A stretch of 64,000 nucleotides of DNA from Kudoa neothunni (GCA_964304625.1 OZ199838.1:2480001-2544000), one strand, 5' to 3'; positions 1 through 14,037 are shown, numbered from the stretch's first letter. Program-made: numbers and translations. Notes: generated by a model not told the origin, from the sequence alone.

Positions 1-2712
1 GAATTTTATAAAATCATCCTTGATATATAGCAAGTTTTATTAGCTGAATTTAAAAATTACTGATCCGACTATTAAATAAGAATACAAATGCCAATACAAA
101 ATTTGACATAAACCATAAACCTATCAAAAAAGGAAAACTATTCAACATTCCAGTTTTATTTTTATTTAACTCTAGTGTGAAGCCCCGATTTCTCCGATTA
201 TACAAATACTTTGAATTAAATAATCCCTTTACGTAAAAATTACACTAATACTTTCATTTAATTCATAGGAAGGATTAAATTAAAAAATATTAAAAGTATT
301 TTACTTTCTACAGTTGTGATATATAAAATTGAAAATAAGATCGTTTCGTGGAGAACATAAACTAGCAAAACTTATGCAGCTAGAAGATAACTTAAGAAAA
401 TTATTTGTTAGCTCAAATTAATAACACTTTATCCGATATAAGCTTTAATATACTCTTGATTACAAAATGGTTAAGCGGCACAGTATATCAACCTATATAA
501 TTAAATAATTAGGTAAAGTAAAAATAAAACGTTTTTAATGAATTTAATTGCTGAAAGTTTAATTTAACATGCGGCCTCAATTTAATCTATGGTCCTAAAC
601 CTAGAATTAGAAGGCTTTAATCTACCTATTTATGATATATATTACTATTCCATAATTGAATGAGAAGATTTAAACCATTAATAAAAATTCTCAAAGTATG
701 CTTGTCAAGTAAAATATATTTATGAGTCACATATATAAGGGATGTAATTGTGTACACCTTATGAAATGGACACCGAAGTTCCGTATACAGATAGATGAAA
801 ATATTAAGTTAACGTTTGATTATAATATGTAAGAAGGACGTTAACTTCAACCATCACCTTCAAATAAGAACTTGTACTCCCGTTGTTTTGATGATAACTT
901 ATAATTGAACTTTTTAATCCGGCCAACGAATTTGAAACCGGTAAATAAGTATTTCCTTTTTACTTTCAGGGCTTTTCATGATGTCGTGACAATTAAAATA
1001 ATTTTTTCTGAATCTTTAATGATTAGGAGTTTTCAATATTCATATGATCTAAGTATTTATGTATATACATATAAATTGTTTTGTTTGTCAGTCGGTGTGC
1101 ATTTAAGTGCCACCTGCTGCAGAATTTTCTCCGGATAGGACGAAGTTTGTGAAACATTCGAAATTTAAGATACTTAAACAATTATTTTATATATTATGAA
1201 AACTTCAAAAGCTTTAAAATTAACTAAGAATGGCAATTTTATTTTTTTGTAATTCCGTATAATCTTTTAAATTTTATTTATCACATTTTTCACAAACATG
1301 AAATTTAAGCAAATTTTTTAGTTAATCCTTTCTTATAGGGATCAAAATAAATTTTAATAATGAATATTTACAATCATGCATGCTTAAAACTGCGAAGTGT
1401 ACTTTATTGATTAATGTATATACTTTGAAATATGACCTTATTTTCGTCAAAATTAAATAAATTTGAATTTATTTATAATACTGTCGCGTGATAATGTATT
1501 ATTTTAAGTTAATTTCAAATAATAACGATAAGAAATATTTTTAACAATAAATAATGAATTAAATATCTGCCCAAATACAAAAAAAGTTGGATCAAATCTG
1601 TAGACTTCATCACGGGATTAATTTTTAGTAAAATAGCTTATTTAAATTAATTTAAAATAGAATAAAATTAGGGATTAAATATTTTTTAACCATAAGCAAA
1701 CATATGTTTAAAATTTTATTCAACCGCATTTTGTTCAGTTGCCATTTACTACATTGATTTTTTGAAATTTTCATAAAATTTCAACACCTAATCTAGAATT
1801 CTTGGAAAACTATCGTTAGATTTATCTAGATTTTTACATAATTCAGATCCAAACCTATTAGAATTAAAATATTCTTTTAGTTAAATTAAATAACTAAAAC
1901 TAAATTCAATAATTGGGTAACATAGGTAAAAGTTTCAGCGGGGAAGCAATAATAAAATCTACAGACTATCAGGAAATAATTAGAAAAATTAATATATAAA
2001 AATCTCTTCTATAATTATAATTGCATTATCATATCTAGCACAAAGGTCAGTTTTAAGGTTACAATTAAATTACTTTACTAAAGTTTACAGAGAAATTAAA
2101 ACCTAAACGGATTCAACACAAGCGCCCCTAAGAATTTAGAATCTATATTGAATAGGCGAAATATAAGACTAATAAAAAATCAAAAGTAGAATAAATCATA
2201 AAATAGTATTTAGTAGTATTTAACTTTACGGATACGTATTTTTAATTAAATTCATTAGATTTCTAATCTCATCGTATCCTAGTGTCATAAGTAATTTCTA
2301 AAATATTTAATGCCAGTCAAACGTTACTTGTTAGGATATTTGTAATAAAATTATTTTCAAAATTTTAATAACAACCACCAATAAAATAAATTATGCATAA
2401 TAGATCAAATTTTTTATTATACATTTAGTTTTTATGTTAACGTTAACAAATTACTCTAAATGAAATTTCCAAATATATATTTACTTGTTTGAAAATACAA
2501 TCATCAAAAATATTATAATTAATTTAATTAATTAATCATTATCACTTGCAATGCAAATTGTAATGAAGAGTCTTTTTAGCTCATCAATTAATATCAATGT
2601 AACTACGTCATAAAGTTGTAAAAACGTGAATAATTAAATTTAGTCAATTATCACATTTACATCATTAAAATATTTTTAGATTATCATATCAATTCGTAAT
2701 ATTCAATATTAC
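1..2712. other. AT-rich stretch with no supportable gene
   Basis: Both strands are full of stops. The open frame at 905-1138 starts at TTG and has no recognisable features. I searched the minus strand for the missing DFG-containing exon of the kinase gene that enters from the right and did not find one, so this may be a long intron of that gene or plain intergenic sequence. Confidence 0.5.
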
Positions 2713-3307
2713 TCTTAAATCGCAGTTGGAGTTGATCAACAGATTGCTTGGTTTCAAATCTCTGTGGATTATGTTCGCAGAATGTATGTATTTCAGACCT
2801 CGAAATATTTGATAGGCGAAATAGCTGATGTGTTCCAAGGTGAGTTTCTGAAGGGTTAACAATTTTTGGAGATCGGTTTCCATCAAAATTTGAGCAAGAT
2901 AAACATTTTTCATCTGATCAAACGATTCGTTGGTGAAAATATTGTACATAAAGATGATCTACATTAGAAATGTCATTAACTAGGCGAGACGAAAATTACA
3001 TTTTCATGGTTGAACATTTTTAGGAGTTTGATTTCACGATATGTCCTTTGACAGATAGTTTGATGTTCAAATGGAGAAAGTTTTTTAATGGCCACTCTTT
3101 CATTTGTAGTTGTGTCAAGAGCAGAACTATTAAAATATTTACGACATTAATATGGAGGTGGCAATAAAATGAAACCAATTACCAAACCATTCCGTAGGAT
3201 CCCTCTCCAAGAAAGCTGAGATTCGAGTAACGAGGACCAACATGAAACACGGATCCCCGAACAACTTCTATAGTTTCCCCATTTTCTTTTAACACATAAG
3301 AATCCAT
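2713..3307 (-). CDS. ERK-type MAP kinase, N-terminal half (3 exons, 3' part not found)
   Basis: Three exons read in frame: 3307-3183, 3126-3000 and 2958-2713, giving 166 residues. The introns are 56 and 41 bases with GT..AG ends. The ATG at 3307 gives a short leader ([10 protein letters not shown]), then an ERK-like segment with [20 protein letters not shown]. Visible landmarks are the glycine loop GEGSYG, the VAIKK lysine, the C-helix stretch [27 protein letters not shown] with the catalytic HRD, and NCDLR at the end. This order and spacing are those of ERK1/2 family serine/threonine kinases, which relay Ras-MAPK signals. The last exon ends on a good donor (AGA|gtaata), but no exon with the DFG, TEY activation loop or C-lobe was seen in the 2.7 kb to the left edge. 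It is either a gene with a long intron or a truncated copy. No stop or frameshift lies in the part seen. Confidence 0.9.
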
Positions 3308-6267
3308 AGACAGATTTTAAAGATGGTTGATGTGGGAGTGATGATAGAAAATGAGCAAAAACTCCAGTTATCTGAACGCCACAATAAATAGGAAACTTGA
3401 GTGTGGGCGTGTACGATTGATTGAAATTGACAGACCAATCAATATTCACAATGGAAAAATAACTTTTGTCAATAGAAAATTAGTTATAATCGGGATCAAA
3501 GGGATGAAGTCGTCACGTCGGGTGTACGATTTTTCAAACCGTTGCGTTAGACAAAAACAACATTACCGATGTAAGCGAAAAACGACGTTCGAATTTCATT
3601 ATCATCGTTTTAACTATTTAATTCTGTAAACTATTGTTCTATGGCAGCTCTACCACATTTTTAATAGTTTTAAGATTAAAACGACCTTTTGCCGTCCATT
3701 CATATTAAATGCTTTGAATATTCATTCTCGAAACCTCCTCATTAACCACAAACTTACGAATTCTCATTTTTATTCTCCACAAATTTAGAATAAGTATTAT
3801 TTATAGTATTGAAAACGTATCTATTTGTCATTAATAAAATGAGACGACCATATAAGTTTTTTCTACAATTTCTAGAGAATAAATTTTTTTATTTAAAAAA
3901 GTTAGATCATACATATTATTATTACTTATTTGAGCAGTCACTTTATAAACAAAATATTACATCACGTATAATAATCAATCTTTCAAAGAGTAGATAAATA
4001 TCACCGTATTATATGCGATTACGAATGTACTTTCATTTTGTTATTTGCTCAAATTAACGTTTAATATTATTGAACACATTTGTTTAGTTGATTGGCGAGA
4101 TTTAAATTTAATTTTCATCCTTATGTTATTTATAATCAGGTAATTTTATTTAAATCGAGCAATAATTTTTATGTGCTATATTTATTTGATAATTGAACTG
4201 CGTATTGTGTTACATAGTATACCGCCAACCGGCTAACTAACATTAGGTAATTGTCTTTAAATTGAGAATAGTTACAAATTTCGTTACTTTAATTAAAACC
4301 ATTTAATTATTAAATTTTGGCAATTCCACACGTATTAGCTGTGAATATATATCTTCTTTAAATCTACTCAATGTCACCATAAATTTAATTTTAAATAATC
4401 ATTAAAAATTTATTTATTTATTTATTTATACGTTCGAAATAATAATTTATAATTTTCCAGTTGAATTAACTAAAGAATGCAAAATATTATTTTGATAAAA
4501 TAATCGGATTAAAATAATTATACAAATATTAGTGAAATAGAAAATGTCATCAAATAGGGAATAAGAGGCGGAAAAAGTTCTTGATGCATTCAGTAATTCT
4601 TCATAAGTGATTCATCAAGTTTTTGGATCTTTCCGGAACGACAAAATTGTAACCACATTTGACGATGCTCAAATATATAACCAAGTTGACACCATTACAA
4701 TTTTTTCAAGTATTCGAAATATTAACAACCTGTCGATATCAATACCAAGTTTTGCGTTGGTTGGTGAATTTTCCTGTGTAATAATTCAACTAAATATTTA
4801 TAAAATATTCTATTAATTATTAATCACCGAACGAATTTGTTATTTGTTATTTAAAACACATTTTTAATTGAATAAGTATAAAATACATCGATTGTATCAA
4901 CTTATTATTGAATGGGATAATACTCTCCTGAATAAAATGGTGGAATTTAACGTATTAAATAAACCCATTTTATTATATTAATTAAATTTAATAACAACTA
5001 AGTATATTTTATTGGATCAAATAATGAACGTTAAAATTTATTTTTAACCCTTAATAAGTTTATTGTTAATGTTGAAAGTTGGACGTATAAGGAGAGAAAA
5101 AAAATTATTCTATTAATAGATAAGATTGAATATTAATTTTTTTAATTTGTTAATTATTATTTAAAAAATAATATTTTGTTCATATCAAATAAACATATAT
5201 AATTAGGGATCGTAGTTTTCAATTAAAATCGATTTTAGTCGTCGAATTTTTAGATGTGTTTCGAAGTCTATTTTCTGGGAAAATTTGAAATCTTTCGAAT
5301 AACTTGAAATGGGTAGTAACCGGAGGAAAACTGATAGTTTACTTGTTGAATAGATCGACAGAGAGAAGGTGGAATATGAATTTGTTTGTAAATATTGCAA
5401 CGTGAAATTATCTCTACAACATAATAGAATTTACAAAAAAATAAAATAAAAGAACATTTTTTAAAAATGCTCAAGACATTTCTCTGCCAGTTATTTACGT
5501 AGAGATAGAAAAAATAGCAAAATTGGGGTAAATTTGGCTCCTGCTATTGTTCTCGACGTTCTTCCACTATAGCTTTTAGAAAAAAAAGTTTGTTGTTAGG
5601 AGCTTATGTCAAATTTTTTTAATTTGTAATATTTAAATGTTCACGCATACGTACTGATAAATCAACCAAAATAAACATCGAAAACTATCATCCCTATAAG
5701 TAACTATTAATTTAATATTCGATGCTTTCTATAAAAAATTATACATTATTTCTGACGCAATAAACTTAAAGATCTTTCCATATTTTACTTTAATATGTGG
5801 TTTGTTCAATAATCAACAAAGAATGGTTTAAGGAGTTTTCAGTATTTACTTGTGAGAACTGCTTAGCATCGCCAGGGCTCGGAAATATTCTGGATTGAAA
5901 AATCTTTTAAAAACATTCACAACTAACATTAAAAGTTTCATTTAGTACATAAAAAGAATTAAGATAAAAATATTTTAAAGTACGATACTTTAAATATTGA
6001 GATTAGTGAAATGAAAATTGACCTTTAGAATCTATCTTGGGATTCACGAACCCACAACGAACAAAATTTTCTGTAATTATTAAGTTTAGTCTATTTGGTT
6101 AAAAATCAATGTAAACTTCAAAATAATCTTCTCCTGTCGAATAAAACCCATTCCTCATTAATTGGTTTTTATAAACATTTTACATTGGTGTCATGATTCC
6201 TAAGTGTTGGTCCGTAATATTAATCGCATCATAAAATCACACTGCGAATGCATGTCTAATAAAAAAA
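3308..6267. other. AT-rich intergenic stretch
   Basis: No homology-bearing frame was recognised. Short open frames (for example 3351-3629, 5203-5474 minus) overlap the kinase or carry no motif. A short ATTT-type simple repeat lies near 4411-4430. Confidence 0.5.
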
Positions 6268-6768
6268 AAACAGAATATGGTTTTTGATTATAACAAAAAA
6301 TTCGGTGTTGATACTATGGATGAATGTGTTTCTAAGCAAATTTTGAAAGCAAAATGTAACCGCTGTTCATATGAAATATTTTCGTAATTAACGATTTTAC
6401 TGAGTTAAATGTCTTCATAAGTTTCAAAGAAGTCCAAAGAATCTGTGAAGTGATAAATCATTGTTGACGCGATATTGTTAATGTATTTGCCGATGTAGTT
6501 ACTTAAACCACTCAAAGGTAGAAGGATCAGCCTACTAATAATATATCGAAAAAATACCAATAAACGACCCCTACAAGTAATTGAATATAAGTTGTACAAT
6601 AGTTGTAACTCAAAACGTGTGAATAACCAACAAATGAAGTGTAAACATTGTACGTATTGTCCTCGGATTTTAAAAAGAAGGAATGAACAATACTACAGAA
6701 TATGCAAGAGATACATTTGCAACAATCACTGTGATGACGAATTAGAAGGTTTAACTGTGATTTTATAA
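6268..6768 (+). mobile_element. piggyBac transposase remnant (C-terminal part)
   Basis: The plus strand at 6268-6400 reads VFDYNKKFGVDTMDECV, matching the piggyBac motif around the last catalytic Asp (YN..KGGVDTMD). About 220 bases on, 6627-6768 encodes a Cys/His-rich tail (CKHCTYCPRI...CKRYICNNHCDD) and a stop, like the C-terminal zinc-binding domain of piggyBac transposases. The stretch between is too short and not open, so this is a decayed copy. The N-terminal half and TTAA-flanked ends were not found. Confidence 0.7.
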
Positions 6769-7688
6769 TCTTACCAATATTGTTTTATCCTAAATCTTGT
6801 TATCCTTTTCAAAAAAGCTTCCGACTTCCCTATGCATAAATAGGATTGATTATTATAATCCAGTTGTTGTTGAAATTTAAACCACTGGAACCTTGAACCC
6901 CAAGGTTAGTCTCTATATGAGTGCTCGAATCGTAGCTATTAAGGGAATAACTAAAAATGCCTTATTTTTGTATTATTATTATTGAGGGTATTAGATTTTT
7001 AACATCTTATGTGATCATTGTAAAACTAAATATCAAACAGCATTATTAAACAAAATAAACAGTTGTATGAGGTCATTATTTTAATGATTATGCATATGCA
7101 TCTTTTAGTTTAATAATCTAAGATTATAACTTAATTATTTTCTATAGACAACTTTTCGAAATAATTTTAATGGACATCATAAAGTAAAGTCCGATTGACA
7201 AATGATTAAAAACCTAACACCATTAATATTTTTCTTGCATTTTAACTATGATCACGATCATACCTCATTGTAGCTTAAAAAATTAATATTTTCATTACTT
7301 ATTTGTTGCTATTACATCATTCTATGGTATGATAAACATCTTTGATTAATAGATAAAAATTATCTGACTATCCGATTATTAGCTTATATACTTAAAAAAC
7401 AGAAACAAATAATCATTGTTTACGCGTTTATAAATATTTTCATGATTCAACATTTAAGTTAACAATCATTTTGGTAGAATAATATATTAAATTTTTTGAC
7501 TATATAGCCGTATATTAAAAAAATACAATTAGCTGCATCAATAAGATGTTTAATAAATTTTCCAATAACTTATCCATAAATATTACTTAAAAGTATATTT
7601 GAAGTTCACTTAAATATTAAACTAATTGAATTAGCTTAATATAAGTGGATTTTATGGATTAAGCGTACTTCGTTAAAAGTTGACATCA
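6769..7688. other. AT-rich region upstream of the annexin gene
   Basis: No gene was seen. It presumably holds the promoter of the annexin gene, but no specific element can be supported. Confidence 0.5.
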
Positions 7689-10591
7689 ATGAGTCACGAC
7701 AAAAATCAAGTAGGACTACAGGCTCTGTTTTTTGAATGTCGGACATTTTTCAATAATTTAATGTTTATTCTTATTCTAAAATTTATAAAATCTTACTACT
7801 TTTGCCATTTATAACGAAAGTTAGTTCAACCAGTAATTTTTGATCATTCACTTGTCGTTCCACTCAATAAATTGATACAATTATTGATGCTGTCCCTTAA
7901 AATAATAAAATAAATCAACTGATCATATTTTTAGTTTTACCCTGACCTTTCGAAAGGTCGGCCTAAATCAAAAAACCCCGAGGTATCAGGTTATCCTACA
8001 GCTCCTGGAATTGCACAACCAAATTATGCACCTTATTCTCCTGGTGCAGCTCATCCTCCCCCAGCCAATTGGGGAGCATATCCACCGCATTCTCCAGGAG
8101 GGGCATATCCTCCACATTCTACAGGAGGTGCATATCCACCACAACCAGCCGGAGGAGCATATCCTCCACATTCAACTGGAGGAGCATATCCACCACATTC
8201 TCCAGGAGGGGCATATCCACCACATTCTCCAGGAGGGGCATATCCACCACATTCTCCAGGAGGGGCATATCCTCCACATTCTACAGGAGGTGCATATCCA
8301 CCTCAACCAGCCGGAGGAGCATATCCACCACATTCAACTGGAGGAGCATATCCACAACATTCAACTGGAGGAGCATATCCACCTCAACCAGCCGGAGGAG
8401 CATATCCACCACATTCAACTGGAGGAGCCTATCCATCACATTCGCCAGGAGGAGCATATCCACAACATTCAACTGGAGGAGCCTATCCATCACATTCGCC
8501 AGGAGGAGCATATCCACCACATTCAACTGGAGGAGCCTATCCATCACATTCGCCAGGAGGGGCGTATCCACCCCAACCAGCCGGAGGAGCCTATCCACCT
8601 CAAACAACTGGAGGAACTTACCCTTCTGCTCCTTATCCCACATCGGCTCCAGCGGGTCATACGACATATCCAGCAGGTAAATAATTTGTTCATTCACACA
8701 AGGTTCCTAATGGCGCTAAATTTCGCGCAAGAAAGTTTGCGAGAATTATTATTGTTTGAAGTTCGAGAATAACTCAATAATTATTTATTAACCACACCTA
8801 AGAATACTTTTTTTGTAAAATGATCGCATAAAACAAATACTTTGTTATTATTTAATTCTAAAGTAACTTGATCGTGATGGTTCACAATTATAGCATTTTT
8901 TAATGTAAAATTAGTTAATATATTAAGTAATAACCAATGTAACTTAAATAATTTCGAGAGTGTTTTTTTCTTCCATTTAACTATATCTATTATGCCGAAC
9001 TAATGATTTTCTATTTTGATGATTTAAACGGAGATTTTTGTTGATATGGCATAAAATTCTCCAAAAATCATGAATTTGCATTTAGGACATACGCAAAAAT
9101 TGGGCGCCGTTGCACCCTTGGTATCTAACGACAAAAACTTTTACACGAACTATAATAATTGTAGAAACCAACCTTGAAAGCTGTTGGATCATTCGATCCA
9201 GCTTCCGATTGCAGAATTTTATACAAAGCATTCAAAGGCATAGGTAATTAGAACTTAATTTTCTTGGCATTGAACTCACATATAGGATGCGATGATGGAG
9301 CCGTAAGAGATTTGTTGACACACCGTAGTCTTCAGCAACGTTTGATGATCAAAGATCAATATGAAAAACTTTATGGAACAGTAAAAGGCGCTATTATAAT
9401 TAAATGAACTAATAAAAGCATAGCCTTTAATGAAAAAAATGAAAAGCGAGCTAATGGGCGAAAGAGAAAAAATGTTAAAAGCGTTGATAATGGATCATGT
9501 AGAGAGGGATGCATATTACGTTCGGGTGGCAGTGAAAGTACATTGAATCATAACAGTGTTGTTGCCAAGGGCTTGATAAAACCAAATTTAGCACCTCGGA
9601 ACAGACGAAAATTGTCTCAACACTATTTTGGGTACCAGCTCAAACAAGGTGAGTATTAATATACGAATATAACATAATATTTTTCGTGTAGGACCTACAC
9701 GCGATAAAAGCATCCTATTCCAAACGTATTTATGCTATTTCAGAAGAAACTTGCACATATAAACTTTAAGAATTCTCTCGAGATATTGTGAAAGATGTCA
9801 AGGACGATACATCCGGAAATTATATGAATGCTCTCGTTGAGATTTTGAATGTAATTACCCATTTTAAATAATTTATGAGACTTCATCTTGAAAATATTTT
9901 ATATAGGCAAATCGAAGAGAAAACGTAGTACCTCATCCGGATGAAGCACGTAGATATGCTAACGAATTACACAACGTAATTAGAACAATATTTTTGCACA
10001 AGACTGATATAGTATTTAGAGCTGTAAGGGATTGGTAAACAAGAAACATGATGTTCACATTAAAATATTGTGCAATGAAAGTTTTCAAATGATCCATCTA
10101 ATTGATCTTGAAACTAACAAGGTAGATCTATATAAAGTAGTAACCAGTTGTTAATTTCCAATGAAGCTCTACGGTTATTCTCTTCTCAAACATGTTGAGA
10201 AACATTTCATGGGCAATATAAAAAACTTGCTCTACGATATCTGTAATAATTGAATCTACTTAAATAATAAATAGATCCGATTTTAACTACAAATTTCAAC
10301 AGGTGAATTTTCAAGCTCATCCTACGATTATTATGCTGGTAGGCTTTTAACCGCGATAATTGCACACGATGTCCGATCGGTCGTAAGACTCATGATCAGC
10401 AGATGTGATGTAAGTCTCCAAAGTACTAACTGAAAAATTCAATTTTTTTTAATGTTTAGATTGATCTTGGAAATATTTTGGATGTTGTCCAAAAGTTTAA
10501 AGGGAAGAAAATCATGGAAATTGTCGATCAAAGCATTCCTGAATTGGATAGTTTTATGAGGAAGGCGTTGTTGGCACTGGCGGCTTGTTAG
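7689..10591 (+). CDS. Annexin with long Gly/Tyr/Pro-rich N-terminal repeat (annexin A7/A11-like architecture)
   Basis: Fourteen exons join in frame to 577 aa plus stop: 7689-7709, 7935-8676, 9086-9120, 9165-9243, 9286-9380, 9424-9537, 9592-9648, 9692-9725, 9771-9850, 9907-9975, 10029-10121, 10167-10242, 10303-10409, 10460-10591. Exon 1 (MSHDKNQ) is the least certain; it was chosen because its ATG, donor and phase fit. Exon 2 is about 20 copies of a nine-residue GGAYPPHSP/T unit. The core holds four annexin repeats: FDPASDCRILYKAFKGIG..., HLGTDENCLNTILGTSSNK, a degenerate third, and a fourth with YYAGRLLTAIIAHDVRS. Only repeat 2 keeps a GT-type calcium loop (LGTDE); repeat 1 has GIGCDD and repeats 3 and 4 lack the GxGT motif. 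Annexins bind acidic phospholipids with calcium. The GYPP-rich tail resembles annexins A7/A11, whose tails mediate self-association. No breaks were seen. Confidence 0.9.
8060..8612 (+). repeat. 27-bp coding tandem repeat (about 20 copies)
   Basis: In-frame 27-base unit encoding GGAYPPHSP, with HST, QPA and PQH variants, inside annexin exon 2. Some neighbouring units are identical (three in a row near 8190-8270), suggesting recent slippage or unequal exchange. Because 27 is divisible by three, length changes leave the frame intact. All three forward frames and a reverse frame stay open here, which creates spurious ORFs. Confidence 0.95.
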
Positions 10592-12331
10592 TAAATCGTC
10601 GTTTGAATCGATTTATCATATCCATTTCCGGATTTCACTTATTTTTGACAGATTTATTGGTTTAAAATTTCAAATTTTCGGCATAAATATTTTTTTTTCA
10701 AAATGAGTATGTAATTTAAATATCCATCAAATTATTGTCATACCGCAAATATCGTTAATTCTAGAAATCAATAAATATTCGACTAGAATAAATAAATTGA
10801 CTAGGGTTGATATTGGTAATTTTTTATTTTTACAACGTATATTCTAAATAAATTAATGTGATTCGTTTGTTTTTTTGTAATTTCACATCTATTCATACTC
10901 ATATAATAAGACTTTAAAATTAATTATTCATGAATAATTGTATTTATACAGTCTAAATAAAATGTTTGTCAACGTAGTTCAATCTTTTTGAGCCGGACGT
11001 CAAATTTCGGGCATTGGAAAATCCAAGAAACATCAAAAATCATTTATAGGTCAGATTTTTCAATAAATTTAAAAATCCTGAAACGGTAAAATATGTATAT
11101 ATATATATCAAAATTTTAACATAATGTTCGTCCAGTGCCACAAAGTAACTACAATGACTCAGAATTTGGCATAACAATTTTAATTTCTCTTTCGATTGTG
11201 TAAAATGCATAACTCACTTTATTTGGGGGCTAGAGTTTGTGCTTGATATATTTTGAACGTTAAACTGAATTATGGATACAGATACAAAGTTTACGTGAGA
11301 AATAAGAAATGGCTTAAAACGCGTTTGTTCTAAGAAATATTTCTTTATATAATTCGAATAATTATAAGAATGATAATAAGTTATTATATTTTTTGCAAAA
11401 AATTTTAATAACCCCATATGACATGTGATCCAGTAAATTTCGGGTAAATCACCGCTTCCCATGCAAATAAAAAAATTCGAAAATAAATTTTTTCTGTAAC
11501 AAATTATTCAGTAAAGGAAATCATTAATAAATTTGAAAAAGGTGATAAATTTAGTAAATGGTTATACATTTTATTATTATAATATTTTATGTCTGAGATA
11601 TTGATTCTTTGTTGATTAATTTTGAATTAAATAGTTATTCTAATAATAATAATATTATCATCAAACGTTTTAATTAATTATTCAATAAAAAATATTTTTC
11701 TTTAAATGTTTAATATAAATTAAATCATGTTATAGCTCTCGTGTTTAAATTTATAATTATAAATATAAAAAACACAAATAATCCAAAAAAATTCAAGAAA
11801 TTGTATATAGTTTTAATCAATTAAATAAAGCCAGATTAAATAACATTTAAAAATATTTACATCTAAGTTTATTCATAAATTCACAAAATGCTAAAAAGCC
11901 AGATTAATCCTTAAATTAAAAAAATTTGAAATTAAGGTAGATTTTTGAGTGACTAACTAGAATTATGAAGCGATAGTATGACGAACATTTTCCCAAGATA
12001 ATCATATTCCCGCACATCATAACAAAGAATGACGATTATGTTAATACTAATGTTACTATTCTTAAGAAAATAGAAACAAAATATTAATTCATTACGAAGA
12101 CTACATATACACCGACGATTATCTAAATAAATTTTGCCGATATTATATTGAAGGTGACAGACTCAAATATATAAAGGAGGGTTATAAATAGATCGAAAAA
12201 CGCGGATTTAGAGATTCTCAATTATTGTATTCGCTTAGTGTTACCCTTGAAAAAAACAACAACCAAGAACACTACGACACGCGAGTATTCGTTAATACAC
12301 ACGTTAAACCAAGGAATTAAGACAAAGAAGC
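10592..12331. other. AT-rich intergenic stretch
   Basis: No gene was recognised. A short (TA)n run lies near 11095-11110. The minus-strand frame at 11214-11462 has no motif. Confidence 0.5.
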
Positions 12332-14037
12332 GTGGGTGCGGGAAGAAAGCGCAGAGAAATTGGTAACTATTTGCATGAATGGAGCAATTTGGAAGCGGCT
12401 GGAGACTCCCTATGTTGTAAATACCGCAAGATAATCTTACCATTCCAACAAAATAGAATTCAGGAACACATTGGTTTGCGAAAGCACGTATCCATGAAAA
12501 CAAGTTTAAATAATACGATTTCCATCAAAAATATTTTGCGTTATGACAAATCAAACTTGACTGGAATTGAAATGGATTTAGTTAAAATCATCATTTTTGA
12601 CGGTATTCCATTTAATTCAATCAATAAAGGTAGTTGTTTCAGATCTTTTATTTGCAAATATTGCCCTGCATCGAGGTCATTATCTGATGGAAGATCTCTT
12701 ATCGATAGATACCTACCTGCTATATTCCATGATTGTGTAAGTGTTATTAAAGCAACGTTGATGGACCTTAGATTTAGCCTGATTATTGATGAATAACCCG
12801 GGATAAAGAACAGACCTGTTTTTAATACACTAAGATGCTACTACGATCTTGATTCAAATACGCCAAAAACAATTACGCTCGACTCTTCAAGACTTTTACA
12901 GTTTAATTCTGTCGTCGTCACAAATCAGTTATCAACGATAATAAGACGTTACAACTTATCATGGGATAGCTGCATTGCGATTTTTTCGGATTCGGCATCA
13001 TATATGAAACAAGTCTTTAAGGAATTCAAGACAATGTATCCACACATCATATTTATTCCATGCTACTCCCATTTAATTCATCTCGCTGTTCGCAAAGCGA
13101 TTAATATTCATTTAATGAATATTAAAAAGTTTCGCATGAATTTTTCAGCTCTTTTAGAAAAAAATATGTTTTTGATTCACCTCAAAAATAATAACTTTGA
13201 ATGTTTCGACGAAATACCCCCTGTAACCGATATCCGTTGGTACAACCTCTTTAATTGCTTAAAGCAGATGAAAGAATATTTTACATTTGCTGTCAACTGC
13301 CTAGGCCAGATTAAAGATGAAAAATTCGGCAAGAAATTATAGAATTATTCAAAATAAATCCTAAAAATTTTAATGTTTTGTTTGTTTGGATATGTTGATT
13401 GAACTATTTTTGCCTTTTATTGAATATTCCATGTTTATTGAAACTGGATAAAATTTATGTTTCTGGGGTATATTTGATTGGATAACCGAAGATTTTGGTA
13501 TTAAAAAAATAATTGTTTTGAAACTCGCAAAGAAACCCTTGGAATTATTTCCTTTGGTGTTCGAAGTGACATGATAAGAAGAACTGAATGCTTCCGTGAT
13601 ACGATTGTACGAGACCTTCACCAATACATATCAAATAGTATCAGCGGATGTTTCCCATCAGTCACCATTCTAGAAACAGTAAAACACTGAAATCCAAACA
13701 ATAATATATCAATTACAAACATCAATATTGAAGACCTTTGTTGTTTAGTTCAGACAACAGATAAACGAAAATTAGAAATAAATATAATTTTCATTGTCAA
13801 ATTCTCCAAACCTCCACCCAACTTGCTGATACTGATTTTTGGACGAAAAGATCAAATGTTTGTCCCCTACTGTCAAAAATTGTTCAAGACTTACTGGCGG
13901 TATCCGTATCTTCCATAAGTGAGGAGAGAGGTTTTTCAAAGATGAATCATATCTTTGGAAAAGACCGGATGAGCTTATCTGATGAGCGCTTAATCATGTT
14001 GTCTATTTTAAACTTCAATGAACCATCAATACTTTAA
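12332..14037 (+). mobile_element. hAT-superfamily transposase, decayed (CGGBP1-like / BED-finger type)
   Basis: The 12332-13342 frame stays in one register but is cut by a TAA near 12794. Its start has a degenerate zinc-finger-like stretch (CCKYRKIILPF..IQEHIGLRKH, the second Cys replaced by Arg). The middle reads FSDSASYMKQVFKEF...PHIIFIPCYSHLIHLAV, the hAT catalytic-core neighbourhood with the conserved C..H. The 3' end, in another frame, reads SSISEERGFSKMNHIFG..R.SLSDERLIMLSIL, the hAT C-terminal dimerisation segment, ending at 14037. Between about 13343 and 13860 the frame is lost. Terminal inverted repeats and 8-bp target duplications were not located. Confidence 0.75.

Noticed and set aside
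905-1138. Open frame of 77 codons
   Set aside because: TTG start, no motif, AT-rich surroundings and no splice partner.
3147-3629. Open frames 3147-3449 (-) and 3351-3629 (+)
   Set aside because: The first is an off-frame shadow of kinase exon 1; the second has no motif and overlaps the kinase start.
7986-8772. Long open frames at 8011-8772 (+), 8069-8680 (+), 8281-8697 (-) and 7986-8171 (-)
   Set aside because: They are alternative frames of the 27-bp annexin repeat; only the third frame joins by splicing to the annexin core.
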